The notes under the pieces are model-generated. The model saw nothing but the letters and a program-made list of their open reading frames with translations. It was not told the origin of the DNA and did not search any database. A stretch of 64,000 nt of DNA from Phoronis australis (lineage: Eukaryota > Phoronida > Phoronidae): the NCBI GenBank assembly GCA_002633005.1, contig NMRA01000272.1:501817-565816 (forward strand), read 5' to 3'. How positions within the stretch are numbered: position 1 is the first letter of the stretch; each line of letters begins with the position of its first letter. Both the position numbers and the translations under genes were made by a program. Below are positions 23,701 to 38,700 of this stretch, piece by piece.

Positions 23701-26700
23701 GTTCCGAGCGATCTGTTCTGGCTCAGCTTAGAGCAGGAAATCTCCCATTGCACTTGGAAACTGGTCGTTATGTAAACACTCCTGTAAGTGAAAGACTTTG
23801 CTTTTGTTGTGATTCTGGTTCTGTGGAGGATGAGCTACATTTTGCGTTTGATTGTTCTCTTTATAACTCACTTCAGTATTTCCTTAGGCAATTTGCCAAA
23901 TATATCAAGTCTGCTTTTGAACTCAGAAATCGACGCATTTATGGTAGGCTTACATCTCAGTTGTGTGGTTAAAGTCCTTCTCTCACGCGTTGTTAACCCT
24001 TATTACATGATTAGAGGATGTTATAAGGATCCAAGAAGTACTTACCCCACAACTAATACACAATCCGTACTCGAAAAAAGTTTAAATGAACGCGCCACTC
24101 ACGATTCGCACCCGACGAACCACCGCCATTTTGAACTTGCCGCGAACGCGGAAGTACAATTCATTCAGGAACCCAGGCCGAGAAAACGCCGTCAGTGCGA
24201 CTGGAGCAGTGCCTGTACTGTTACCAGCCAGGAAACGAGGATAAAATAACCGACAGCGCGCCTTAATTTTAATAAAATCAAACTACGGACAATTATATCG
24301 AATTTGCTGAAGAAATGTCGCGAATAAATTTTGGCAGAAATTATTTTGCCAGACTCGGGACTGCAGCCTATCGGACCCGGTGCGGATCGAGACCAGACAC
24401 TGGCGAACGGTAAATGCATGCGGTTGCAAGCTGTTTTGTCGAAGTAAAATGGTCAAATCGTTATTGCCGGGTTCCGCTTCCTCGGATGGGCGAAGTCACC
24501 ATTCCCGTGCTGCCATTATGGCGTTTTAACAATGCCCATCTTGCAGAGTCTTAGTTAGTTTTATCTATTGACGTCATAATAAATGACAATATTCGCAATC
24601 CTCCTCTTGTTTTACTCTGCAACATAGCTCGTGGCGTACCCCGGGCAAAATAGATTACGATAAATTAAATTTAACTTGTTAAATGCATTTATCGTCATTA
24701 TTTTGACACTTGTCTCTTTATTTTGATACCAGTCCTTAGGGTTTATTTTGCATTACTCATCTCTATTTATAGCCTCAAGGGCCTACTTTTGTATTCATAC
24801 GTTTCTCTACACGACTCCTGATTGGTCGCCCATATTTCCTTTGTTCTGTTCAACGTGGTCTCTCATTCAGCCACCTACCTCGTCGTCTACAAGACCTACG
24901 TTTGTTCTCTTCATTTTTTCCCCACCCCCTATCCCGGGTGTCGGTTCCACTTTCTCTTTGCTCATATACATTTCCTGTTAGGTTTTTTCAAGTTTTGTGT
25001 TCATTTTCAGTACTTCTCCTTTAAGCCCTTCAGGCAGTTCTTTTGTTTTGTTCCCTCTTTCAGGGCTAATCATTGTAAACGCCGGTGGGCGTTTTGTCCA
25101 TGTCCATCTTGCAGAGTCTTAGTTAGTTTTATCTATTGACGTCATAATAAATGACAATATTCGTAATCCTCCTCTTGTTTTACTCTGCAACATAGCTCGT
25201 GGCGTACCGCGGGCAAAATAGATTACGATAAATGCTGCATATATTCAAGCGTAGTTTCAGAAACTTGCATGAAATTACGAACACAAAAACACGAAAATTG
25301 AACAAAGTTTCTTTTTTGTAGCAACGTTTGACAAATTACAAAGTAGCCGATTGAACATGCCTTTCAGTTCAGCAAAAATCGCCATGTTGTCGGTGCCGCC
25401 AGAAATGAGACGAAGTCCAACGGGAATTGTGAGCACATATATCACTTAATGAGTAACAACTACGAGGCTGAAATTTGGTGAACACTGTTAAATCGTGTAG
25501 AATAGTAAGTAAAGATATGTCTAACTAAATTTCACCGTGATTTGTTGGCGAAAACAAATTACACAAAGTTTTAAACTCGTAACTTATCCCGCTGTCCTCC
25601 AATATGGCCGACGCGATCCAAACAAAGTGACCCCAAAATTTCGCAACAAAACTTGCAATAACTTTACACTGCTTGCCCCGATTTTGATACTTTTTCAATT
25701 TTTACTGAGTAGAATGTACTACCTTTCCGATGATAGCAAAGTACTTTTTCAAAACGAGAAAAAAACAAAACCGAAAAAAATTGGTTCGACCCATATTGGT
25801 TCCTAGGTTCGACCGGCCTACGTAAGGAACTAAACACCAATGCTATTTTAACATACTAAGTACGCGTAACTCTCCAAAAAAGTCAACGACCACTAACTAT
25901 AAACAATAAATACACTACATATGCAAACGAACCACGAGGTATTACTAATAAAACAAAATAATGAAGACTATTCGAGCAAGCAATAGCACATTCAGTTACA
26001 AGGAAAAAATGGCGGCATTCAGGACAAGTTCCTGAACTGATGAGCCGGAAATGTGGGTACGGAAATAACCGATGACAGCCGGTAATTATACGCTCACAGA
26101 GAAGGGTCAAATACAGTTAAAAAATCGCTTTTGGCAAGAAAGGCGAAACGAATATAAAGAAAGGGTGCCGAAAATAAGAATTTATGTAGTAAGTATTTTC
26201 GGATACTGGAACCACATGGGCAGTTTGAGAGAAGAACTTTAAAGTGACTAATAAGCTCAACTGGGCTGAGTACTTATCTTTCTTTCGAATTTTGAACCTA
26301 TAATTGTTTGACTTAATTTTAGTTGTCACCATAATAAATAAGCACTACTACTGCTGGTGGTGCTGCTGCTGGTGGTGCTGCTGGTGGTGCTGCTGGTGTT
26401 GCTGCTGCTGCTACTACTGCTACTGCTGCCACTTCTCCTACTGCTTCTACTGATGCTGCTGCTACTACTACTGTATAGTGTGATTGTTTCTTTAAAAGGG
26501 TGGTTGGCTTAATTACACAAAAAATCACTTGCTTATTGAGAAGAAGTTCCTAATCTACGATTAAGTGACTTAAAGTAAATAACTGTGACAAAATAACAAA
26601 CAAATGAAAGCGCTCTCAGGGCAGAAATTTTGAGAAATCTTCTGGAAAACAAAGACAGTCAGACCGCTGACGATAACTGCAATGACACCAACGACGATGC

Positions 26701-29700
26701 AGAAGACATTCCTGACAACAATTGTAACAACACCGAAATAGGCGCCAGAACTTGAACATCGAGAGCGACATCGACGAATACGACAAAACTGACAGCAAAG
26801 CTGATGCACTGGCAACGATCAAGATGCTGCAAGTATTTACGGGGCAAGTGAGGAAGTATTGAGCATCACTATTAGTTACACCACAGATACTCTTACTAAA
26901 AAGTTGGAAAATTGTGAGGGAGCTTTTGCGTGTTGAAGTACAACACCGCTCTCGTGGTTATCACGAATCCATTTTCAGGTGACCAACGTACTTTAGTGGT
27001 AGGAAAAAGAAATAAGTTATCTTATGTTCCAGCGGTAAATTATTCCACAAATGCAATCCTGCAAATAATTGATTTTTAAACGATCGAGGGTAATTACGGA
27101 GAATTATACATTCTAATAATGGCTACGTTCGAAAAACTATTGATCCCATGAATAACTTTATGTAAATAAAAATCAGTGCTGTTTTCTCAACAGTTAAATC
27201 AAGAATTTCCAAGACTGTAATTCTACTAAAACCCGTGATTCAAGAACAGCTTGGTACTGAAGTCTTTCAAGTTTACAAAGTGAAGTCAAATTTGCGGTAC
27301 AATAGATAGTCCATGTACATTCACATAAAAATGAGATAACTTAAAATAGTTGTAGATCATTTTGAAATGGCAAATGGAAATACGATTAGAAAGTGTTCTG
27401 AATGATTTGAACTGTTTTTGAATTTGTATAATTACATGTATCAGCACAAAATGATGATATTCACAATGATTTGGGGATCAAGTAGAACACCCAGGTGCTT
27501 AACTGACACAGTTTAATTAAGGAACGATAGCATCATTCAAGTACAGTCTAGAAAGTGTGTCGATATTGTGTGAAGCTTTTAACGAGACCCTTTTGTCTTT
27601 TGGATAAGGAAAGAAAATAGACGTATCGTCAGTATACAAAAATGTTTCAGAATACAGACTGTCGGGTAGGTCATTATTAAATATTAGAAAAAGCAACGAC
27701 CCCAGTGCACTGCCTTTTGGAACACCAGCTTTAACATACGCAATTGGCGATTCATCAGAAACAACACCATCACACTCAATGAATAGGTTCTATTTAAAAG
27801 ATATGACTGAATTAAACCGTGCATAGTTACAAAGAAGATCACGAGGAACCGACTCAAACGCAGAATCCAAATCCAGTAAAAACACTACGAACCTTGTTAT
27901 TCTCACGAAATTAAGTGATCATCGTGGTAGTTTTGCATGCAGCACAAATAAGTTAATAAAACGGGAGTATAGCACGGTAATGGGACGATAATAGGTTACT
28001 ACAGTCGTAAAGTCCTTTTCATGCACATGAATCAATAATCCACATTTCGATCTCGTTGGAAGGACACCAGAATGAATTGGTTACTGGAATATTTAACATT
28101 GGTCGTACCTATCGTACCCAAAATTCATTACCTTGGCCTAAAATGACAGAAGCTGTTGCTGACAACAAAAGAAATGTCAAATGTGTCGTCAGTTATCCTT
28201 CTTATTGTGAACGTTCGCAAAGAAGTTTTATGCCATTGAGATTTTAATCTCAAAGGTTGGTTTGGATAACACTGGTCAAAACAAACGTATTTGTGATCAT
28301 AGTGCTCGAAGACGCCTTCATCTGTCCAAAATGAATTTTGATACCACTCAATTTTATTAAAACGTGTCCCCAGACAACCCCTTTCAATATTAGTATTGAA
28401 TATATTCAAAAAGCAAATATACTACACTTCATTTGTTTAAACCTCAACATTATTTTTCCGAACACATGTAAACAAACTGATAAATACTGTCACGCATGTT
28501 TTGCATGGTGCATGCCCTTTCTTTACCAAGTTTAAGGTCAACAACTTTTAAACTTGGGATAAACCGTTTTAGGTGTACTAAAAGTAGACTAGTCACGAAT
28601 TTTTTTTACTCTGGTTCCTGCAATAGATGTATAATCCACATTTTCCTAGGCACCTGAAATTGGATTCCAAATCTGTGATTGGGTAATGTATTGTTTACAG
28701 GGGCCTCGAGATGGCGGCAATCGCAATGATGTTGGATTATAAACATCCTCTTTGAGCTAGCAAGCTAATTTTGTTCTCCATACCATGTAAATTTCCATCG
28801 AAATGAGGCGGTTAACTATGGGAAGAGTTGAACACCAATTTGACCAAGTTGTCAGTTATAGCACAAGGTACAGCAGCGCTGAACGCTTACCTTGATGACT
28901 CCGTCGTTTTTGTCGTCGTTTAGGGCGTACCAATAATGATGAGCCAGGTTGAATTGCGGAACACGGATGCTTGTACCATCTGGTCGTACATCTAAAAGCA
29001 AAACAACTTCATAAAATTGGAACGCTCGTGGTTCTCACATCCTTTTAAACGAGCGTTCTCACTTATGCTTCATTAATTCCTGGTGCCGAAGAAGCAATGA
29101 CAAGTGTGGAAGGCAGTATTTGACTTACATGCACTGATCTTTGAATTCAGCCTAACTTCCTCGACTATAATACGACTGTAACCGTTCCAGCCTTGGTAAG
29201 GTCTATAGCTGCTGTATCCACTGCACGTTTGGTGCCACAGCTGGATTTTCACGTTTCCAGCGGGTATGCCGTAACAGATTCCACCAACTGAAATACGATT
29301 TAACCGGTCAGAATTGCTGGTTCGTGATAACGCCATGTAGTTATAGTACCCTGGGGTGACTTACATATAACCGAAGTTCCCAAAGTTTAATGACGTCTTT
29401 AAGTCATAAGGACGTCCATGAACATTAACGGCCGTGACATGAAACATTCCAGTTTTTACTTCAAAAGAGAACTCAGATGATGAACACACAAGGAAAGTCC
29501 TTGAATTGTCTCTCTAAAAATAAATCATGTAGTGAGGCGAAGTCCAATAGAATGTTACTGTTGACATTACTAAAGACTTCACAACCAATAACCAATTGTT
29601 TGACGACATTGAAATACTCGTTGTGTAACGCTCATTGACAATAAAACCATCAGAAGTACAAATACTACAGCTGGTTAAGAACCTCGTTAGGTACCAAAAC

Positions 29701-32700
29701 TTTCTTCGGTCATTGGGAACCTTTTCAAGAAATTTGTCTAGTGATTTTTTGAATTAAAGGGGTTGTAAATCCCTCTTCTCTCTCTCCACCAAGTTTTTGA
29801 TTTACACCACTTAGCTCAAATAATTGATCTTATAGAGGCATAGAACGCGAAAGCTCGTCAAAAATATCTTTTAAACAATTCCTGACGAAAGTATTCTAGT
29901 ACAAACGAATTCACTTTTCCCTATGAGGAAATTTCCAGAAAAAATCACACACGTATTTGAAAACGCGCTAAGGAAAAACTCTGTGGTTACCACACAGTTT
30001 TTAATCCCCCTCCCACTTACGACTGACAAATGTGCACATGAGCTCACGGCCAGTTGCTTGAAGTCGCTTACGGCCAAAGGTCACATTTTTCATATAAGTG
30101 AAATGTTCTACGTCTATGTCTTGCAATACCAAATACGGAAACGTGTTTTGCTTTGTGGGAAGAAAATCGACGAAGTGACGAGCAGTTGACAGTTCGTTTC
30201 TTGAAATTTGAAACTAAAAGAAAATACTTTGATTTCAACAGAAATTAAAAATATTTAGGAGCAAACTCTTAAAATACCCGGTGAACATGTTGAATTCTGT
30301 TTCAGTAGCAGCAGACAACCACTTTAAATATTGTAATTTAGACTGTTTATCGAGTTCCAAGCCTCTTTAAAATTTCCTTAGTTATATTGGAGATGTTATT
30401 TAGGGCTTCGAAAGGACTAAGAGATTCTTATGACTTGAGATTGGGTTACGTAAGTTCGCTTGTAACGGCGTGTCATTTTATGGGCGTGGTCTCGGCGAAA
30501 AACTTACTGGCAATTCTTTGCAAACCCAAAAACAATTCTCACCTGAGCAAGAAACGAGCCGATTCAAGTTACCGGTCTAAATAAAAATTTCGATTCCTTG
30601 GGGTAACGCGGGAGCTCATAACCACTTTAACGACTGGGTTGTTTCAAAAATATAACTTTAAATATTGGCAACATCCATAGGCGGATTTATGGGGGGGGGG
30701 CCCAGGGGGCCCGCCCCCNNNNNNNNNNNNNNNNNNNNNNNNNNNNNNNNNNNNNNNNNNNNNNNNNNNNNNNNNNNNNNNNNNNNNNNNNNNNNNNNNN
30801 NNNNNNNNNNNNNNGGGGGCTCAAATCCAATTTCAAGTGTCAAATTCGGAACACGGCGCATTCGTAACGGAACTATGGCTAAGTATAGGCTCTCCCGCGA
30901 TATCCCAGGCGACCGGCAGTGGCGCTGCGCACTACGACTCAGTTTCCGTCGTCTGCTCCACTGTGCAATGAAGAAAATTTACTTCATTTTTTAAAGAAAA
31001 TGGAACCTGAGTGACGATGAAAAATCAGAAGCTGGTGGTAAGATGGGAATTTTAATCGAAGCCTTAGAAACTCGCAAACCATATGTTAAGACGATTTCCA
31101 AAGCAATCCCGTCATTATTGCCAACACGAAAAACGGATTTGGTCTTTTGGGCATTTTAAGACTATTTCAAATACGACAAATTTGTTAAGAATCGATGGCA
31201 CTAAACGTGTAATAAGCATTACAAAAAGAAGTAGGTTTCGCGCGCAAACGCTGTGGACCATAAACAAGTAGGTCTCTTAGTATGCCATTAGTAGTTAAAT
31301 CGTGGTAGTGTAGTGGTAACGCACGCGCGCTCTATGTGCAAGGTCGTGAGTTCGAGTCTTTGTTGCTTGCAGTTTTTCCTGTTTGACACGTTCTCCGTGT
31401 TTTTTTTGTCTTTTTTTTGGATAATCAAGAAAAATACTTGATTTTTAGAGGTAAAAACAGAAAAATTTCCTGGGCGGGAGGGGGGTTTGCCCCCTCCCGA
31501 CCTCCCCCCATTCGGTGCTATGCGCATCTATCGTGGTTCAGTTTGTGCAAATGTTTACAGCCGGACAAAATGTTGGGCCCCCCCTTGCGATATCCTAGAT
31601 CCGCCACTGACATCAGCAAAAGTAAACTGGCGCGTGAAGTGGCGATGATATTGTTATTATCAATAATAAAAAAATCAGGCTGAGTTCACAGGTACACTGA
31701 ACAGTTCATGTAGTTTGAATCAGACATACACGAAACCTTAGACAATGTAAAGACCTGGAAGCAGTAGTGAAACAAAACAAAGTAACTAGACCGACTCACT
31801 CATGGTTGTGAGTTACTTTACCGACAAGCCTGTGCGTTTAGCCAAATAAAGTGTATACACAAAACTAATCAACTGTTACTTCTAATGACTTCAAACTCGA
31901 GCAAATACAATGCAGATTTACCATTGTATACAAATAAAAATGACGACGTCAATTGCTTAAAGTATGATCAGTTTCTTTCCGTAGTACACCACCGCTGCCG
32001 CTAGTAGTCGCCTTAAACGTGGCAACAGCAAGAACAACGTCACAGTATAACTCAACACTGTGTAAGTAAATGAAGAACATCAAGAGCAACCCGTAATACT
32101 GTAATAAAGGAAAACGTTACTTTCGCGTTTTTCGTCAATTGTTAAAGGTAACATGGGCGGCGCACCATAGGGGCTGGGGTGGGGGGTATTGCCCACACTT
32201 TTTTTCAGTGCTGCGCCGCCTGAGGGTAAAAGGAAAGTTGTGACGTAGACTGAACAGAAATTGTTAAGGCATGTTAGCCCGGCCATTTCATGATTAGGCA
32301 GGTAAAAGGAGAAACACCTCGTGTTATATTTTACAATGAAATTCTTACTAGGAGCGTCTCTTAGTTGGTTTCCTTTATCGTCTGAGTAGTCAAGTTGTCC
32401 TAAGACAGCGTCTACTTTCCCGGGATTTGAACACTCCACGTCGTTAAATTTGAAATAGTATCTCCCACATCTATGTGTTCCTGAAGTAGGATGCTCTTGT
32501 AGCTGACCGCGCCAAACCACACGGAGTCCAGTTGATGAAATTCGTTTTGGAAATGTTATTACCTAAATATATGTATAAAACATGTATAAGAAAACACTTG
32601 ACCATTCCCGCGTTGCTTATCATTCTGTTGGTAATAAACTTCCATTCGCTAGTAAAAGCCTACTTGCAATTAGATGACGCTAATTAGTTACAAGAGCAAA

Positions 32701-35700
32701 TGTGGGCGTTGACTTGCGCCGTGTGCATTTCACACAGCACATAATCAGGGTGTTCGTTGCAAGTAAACTTAGAGTAGCTTCCAAAGTATGTACAGCGGGA
32801 ATCTACTCATTAATCAAAACATATCATTCCACGAATGTTAACCTAAAAATTTTGTAGATAGCAAAATAAACGTCAAAGACTTGGAATTGTCACTGTGACG
32901 AGACACGCGCAGCACTAGTAATATTTTTTGAAAATTATGGGATGTCAAAGAAACCACCGTGTTCAATATCATGAATATTACTCAAATGAGAAAGCTAAGT
33001 TCTGTATAACTAAAATTGCATATGCATAATTGACAAAAATGCTGGTACAGAAGTTTTCAAAATGAACTAGACAGACTTCGTTAAAACCCTGCCAGGCTCT
33101 TCTTACCAGAAATATTTGGCAGCTCAGCCGAACTTTTGTCGACATAAAATAGTGTTTCGCCAGAATTTAATGTTACGCTATTGTGCCTACTGGCTAACTG
33201 TTTATTAATCACGAATGTATTCGCGCAGTAGGTTGTCGCGGCGACAACGTGCGTGGAGCAACATCTGTCGAGATTAGTCGAAACTTAGTCCAGTCGATAT
33301 TTAGTCGTCGTTTAGTGCGCGGAAACTTTGCTTCGGAACCAATTGTACATTACCTTTTTATGGCAATATTAAAATCAAAATTTTAAAAATTGAACACATG
33401 TAGTTTTCAACATTTTCAACAAATAAACGCATTTAAAATTGTCACAAATAGAAACAATATAAGGTATGCAAACAATTGGTAGATTCTTTCCGACATTATA
33501 CTCCTGGAGGTGTCACGTTTTATCTCTGTCTTCTCATTCTTTCTCTATTTATCATCCAGAGAGTCGCTCAACAAAAATTTGCGCATAACTAAAACGATCA
33601 TTAAGAGGTGTTAGGGTAATAGAATTTCTCCAAAAATCCACTGGTGCCGCACGCTCGTTATATGCATCTGTTAAGTATTAACCAAAACCATCAACCATGT
33701 CTCTACATACATGTATCATTCGGAAACACGTTTGGCAAATGAACACTGGAAGAAGCTAACATATTCAAATATGTTTGGAAATCGTCATATACCGGAGTTC
33801 AGCTTTATTAAATCTGTTACCATAATCAACGGATATTTTGAAAAACTTGTCAATGGTGGTCAATAGGGTGTGCTGTAGTCAAATCTATCGGAATTTGACT
33901 GTTCCAGGTACATCCACTTTAACTGACTACTCCAAATACATCCCAAGTGTAAAGTTTCACGATGATCTGGTAATCAGTTTTCTAGATATCACACAGAATC
34001 GCTGATGGTAAAGAATAAATTCTCGATCACACCAGAAAAATAACTAGTGCTTGTGCAATTTTCACGCATGCTCATCAATAGCTCATCTAGAAACCATCCA
34101 GAAACACTTTTGACATAAGTATCCAATGGGAATTTAAAATGAACTACATGGATAGTCAACTCATGCCGAAAATAGTGACAGTACACTTCTTCCTCATACA
34201 CCTGTCGTAAAGAGGTCGTCACTCTGTCTGTCAGGGGCTAAATGTCGCAAATGTTGTTCCAATAACATTATGAAAACGTACAACATGATAAAACAACACT
34301 TTACATGACAAAACGAAAATATAGTTTACTGGAACATATTTGCACGATACTTCAGCCACCGTCTGAAACTCCTTTAAATTGAGTTAACGTCACGCTTCAT
34401 TTGAGAGCCACCTAACTCCGTAATACTTACTGCAAATCCAACTCCTGCGTTACTAACGGCTGCTTCTGTTCGCCAGAAGGCCTGTTTGACGTTAAAGGAT
34501 GTCAAGGCGGAACACGTGGTCTTTTCTATTAAAAAAAAGATTAATGGCAGATTGAGGGGTCCCGGCACCTCTATACCAACAACAAGAATGTTGAAAACGT
34601 CATTTATTACGTTGCGACAAATAGTTAGCGGATACTTTTGAGTGCGTGTATTAGGGTGGGGAAGGGGTGGGGGTTTGCATAACTTAGAAGGGACAACTGT
34701 TTTCGCATATATTCAAATGAGATTTTAAAACGAATTGTTCAAGATTTGAAACATAAAGTTGAAGTTTTAACATGAAAAATGACACCTGTCCAGCTCGATC
34801 CCCGAACACTGAAATGTGACATGTTTTAAATATATAAAGACATCTCTTCCCAAGCAAAATTCTGGGCATACATGTAAATTTTTTGAATTGAGACCCAAAA
34901 CTGATGTTCTTCGAAGTTGGTCATTCAACACGCCCATTCCGGTCTTATCGGAAAGTGGCATTTTAATAATAAATTGCAACTTCTGAATACATTTCGGGCA
35001 TACCAGAGTAGTGTCCTAATAATATTACCTTTCAAAATATACAAGATGACGCTGATTTTGGAAACTCTAGGTAACTTACTTTTCGATTTGCAAATGGAAC
35101 TACATTTGGTTACAGCGACATCTACATCTCAGCGACAAACCCAGGTTAAATTCAATAGCACTTCTGCAATTACTTTCGGAAAGACAACAAAAATCGTTTA
35201 GCTAGTTGACGCTTCATGGAATACATTGTATACTACGTTCATACATGTATTAATGCCGAAAACAGCAGTTTTACTGGCTGAAACGCTAGCGAAAATGCCA
35301 GACAGACGAGCTCTCTCCGCAATGGGGCGATTTCCCCACCACCCGAGTTGCTTCTAAGTGACAATTGATGTTAATACACGTTTATTATCTGCCATAAATT
35401 GGTTGGTGTGACGTTATCACAAAAGCCTCTTATCCTTACACTTGTGTGTCCTTTGAAGTGGCGGTCTGACAACTGCCAGCGAAAACACCAGCCCTTTTGG
35501 GGAACTCAAACCTGCAGTAAAGCGTCGGCAAAAGTGACCCTCGCAACCATTCACATTATTGGCGTTATTGCTGGTAGCGAACATGCTAACAAAAACCGTG
35601 CCGTTTTAGCCAGACTGTGAAAGAGGTATTGAAAACTTGGCCCTCCGTTGCAAAGTGTTTATATGGATAACTGTGTGATTGATGTGGTTAAAACCACCAA

Positions 35701-38700
35701 TTCCATATCAAAACAACAAAAGTATATACAAATAAAAATAAACAGAAACAAGCCCACCAGTCCAAGAGCTGTCAAATTAAAACACCCACAAACACTTTTT
35801 GACGAGGAGTTACGAGTATTTATTGGTCGATAAATACTACGTAGAATCGGGACAACCAATCACAACTTTTGTCATCCGTCACAACGTTTAGTGTGAAAAG
35901 CCGACAGCGTCAGATTTCGCTGCTCGTTTTCCCGTGGTTAATGATAAAATAAAGAATAGCGAGGAGTTGCGTTTGCGCTGGCTGTGACAAATCAGTATTT
36001 GAGCGCACTGTGACTCTTTGCACTTTCCTGCAGGAATGAGAGAAGTGCGGATATGGCAAAAGTTTGTACAAAAGCCTCGAGCTGACGGTGGGTGAGTTCA
36101 AACGTCACACTCATGCCCGTGCAGCTAAGAAACTTTCAATTAAAACCGACTTTCTTCTATTTTTTCGTTTTTGGATTAGTTCCAAGTTGTGGTTGCAGTA
36201 AAATGGTACTTAATACACTCTGCGACCTCCTTTGACCAACCTTCAGCAATTTTGGGCCATATTTCGCAGCATTTCACTGCCAGAGCGCAACTCACTTAAC
36301 AAAAACTTTAGATTTGTTTTTCCCAATCTGGACATGCGTTAAAGGCAGGTCTCACAAATATTCGTACATTGCACATTCCAACAAAAATGAACTTCACCCT
36401 CTTAAGCATTTCCTTCACAAAAATATACTTTTTGATCTTTACAGGTTCCCAACTCTTTCTCCTTCTCGATCACAAACATGTGATTTGAACAGCGAAATTT
36501 GGTCAACTGTCTTATAAAAACATGCTCGCGTATTGCTGTAACATTCATCTCCATGTCATGTGCGTGCATCACTTATTTCACTAGTTGATAATACTTTTGA
36601 AAGCCAGCTTTGATCACCAGTGTCAACAAAACGCTGCTTAAAAACTCAAGACATGCAATCTTATTTTCAGCCTTTGTTGTACCACACATCCCCAAAGCCG
36701 TATCCAAATAGTATTTTCTTTACTTCTGAAGCCCAACTATTTTCGTTGTTCTTCGCCATCTCGTGCTGAACTTTTTAACTCTGTGTAATAAAGCAGGGTT
36801 CGTTTTCGGTTACCATAGTCATTGTGCGTCTACCAAACTCCTCCCTTGCTGCTGCATTTGACGTATTCTTACCTAGTTAGTATATGCAGTGCTATAAAGG
36901 AATGGTTAATTATGCTAGTAGTGTCAAAACAAGGTAAATGGTGGTTTCAAGCACTTTAGACCTGTACTTTCAAGGTTTAACTCGAAAATTTGAGATTTTG
37001 TTCGAACGCGTAACATGACTTGGTCTAGACACGTATTTGTGTAAACTGTAAATGTGTGATACAAAATAATGGACATTTATCTTGATTTCGCACAAAATAG
37101 AACGGAAAATGTCAAAAAGAGTTTGACTTTGAACTTGGAAATTAGATCCCGGACCACAACACGAACAGCGAAGCATAGTTCGGTTAAATTGTGAAATTAG
37201 ACTAGATTAGAAAAATGCCAAATCATAAAGTACATTATGCTAGAATTAGTATTGGTGCATGACGCATAGTGTCGCCTGCAGCACAGATTGTCGCCGGCAA
37301 TGCAAACTACCGCAGTGACAAATTGGGCGGCAACATTCTGAAACATAGATTTATCTCGGTTATCTGTTTTCCCCTTCTCATGAGCCTAAAACAACAACTA
37401 TAAGGAAATACATAATGGGGTACTTAAAAACAAGGACAAGGATAAACTTGTGTTTGCATAATTTACTATCAAACAAATGAATTATTGTCCTGCAAAAAAG
37501 AATTCTTTTTTGAGCTTGAACTCGGAGACATTCCTCACCTAATCTCGTAGACATATCCACTTCTCGAACCATAAGCCTCGCGTAGGTGTTTGACGCGAAC
37601 ACAGTCTGTGAATTATAAGCACTTTTTCCCGTATAACCATCACAGTTACGTACGTAGACATCAATAGTGACGTCACCGGCCGCCAGTCCTTTGCATATAC
37701 CGTCAACTAAAATAGAAAAAAGGTAGTTCGTTCAATCATTTCCCGTTCATGAGCATGCCATTGATCTCTGAAAAATTGCTTAAACTTAATGCAAATTGAA
37801 AAGTGAACGCAGTCACCCACGGTCTAGGACTTAAAAGGGAACTGTATTTTATTCTGAATAAATTCTAGATAGTTTTCTATGAATTGTTGATCAATTTCAC
37901 AAATAATTCAACACCAAAAATTAAACTTATATTCTCTAACGAAGCTCAAAAAATTACGGGCTTGGAGCGCTGCTTAGTCTCGTAACGTATTTGGCGGGGG
38001 CAAAGTCACTGTCCTGTGTTAGCGTGCAATCAAGTAGCGTTTTTTATATTGTCGGAATAAGAAATTTTAGTGTGAAATTTCGGGTCACAAGGGATACCTG
38101 TTTGAGCCGAGGCAACACAAAGTGATACCCAGCCATCGTCATCGTCAAACGAAAATTTGCCGGTGCAACTGGTGTCAGTGACTGTGCCGAGGGCAATGTG
38201 GACTCTAGCCATCCAGTCAGCCAGCTGTCAGCCAATACTCCGGCAGCTGTGTAAACTTGAAGGGTTGGTAAGTTACCGACTGTAGCTGTATGAAGACTAT
38301 CGTACCACTGTGTGTTGAGCTCCGTTAACCCCGAAATTTCAGACAGCCGTTGACTACCCGGGTATAGTTGACTCAGTTATGCTCGTCACCTCGTCGTAAA
38401 ACTTAGGCTACATCAACATATAAAGCTAACGGACCGGCGGGGGCGCATGCAAAATCTGATATAGTCACCCGACACTTCCATTGTTCGTTGCAGCCGTTTA
38501 AGTGGAAAACAATCAAATAAACGTCCTTTGGTAGCATAATTTGCCGCCTTTTTAACAAAGAAGTGTGTTGTCCGTTTCAAGAACAGCACGCTCGTGACAC
38601 GGCGCACGCGCCATTTCATAAAAATTTGAGACGTCTTTCGGGACATCATAACAGCTTCGCAGCACCAAGGTTGTTCTAAAATTCGGTTTGCTGGTGTAAA

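Larger units (their letters stand above)
18488..28890 (-). other. 10.4-kb intron of CTHRC1-type gene, packed with mobile elements
   Basis: Phases 0 and 0 join exons 28991-28891 and 18487-18283 across it. It contains the 19165-21975 inverted-repeat element, a microsatellite at 21398-21480, LINE relics at 22370-23990 and 26990-28000, a 130-bp repeat pair at 24.5 and 25.1 kb, and a trinucleotide repeat at 26342-26472. The rest (18488-19164, 28001-28890) shows nothing. Confidence 0.7.
30676..31609. mobile_element. G-rich DNA transposon with GGCGGAT(C/T)TA ends
   Basis: Left end ATAGGCGGATTTATGGGGGG; right end, read on the minus strand, CAGTGGCGGATCTAGGATAT, so the ends are inverted repeats over about 12 bases followed by G runs. 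Interior about 930 bases with an N gap and a tRNA-like segment. No transposase frame seen. Related ends at 6761 and about 14005. Confidence 0.5.
29288..32348 (-). other. Intron between units 2b and 2c, with transposons and N gap
   Basis: Holds the G-rich transposon 30676-31609 (N gap 30719-30814, tRNA-like segment 31298-31370) and the MITE at 32153-32222. 29288-30675 shows no feature. Confidence 0.6.

Noticed and set aside
26319-26528. Ala/Val/Pro-rich protein on the minus strand
   Set aside because: It is a translation of the trinucleotide microsatellite at 26342-26472.
30658-30994. Open frames across 30.7-31.0 kb on both strands
   Set aside because: They run through a 96-N gap and G runs.
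31298-31370. Functional tRNA gene
   Set aside because: A and B boxes are present, but the T stem pairs in only about three of five positions and no acceptor stem forms.
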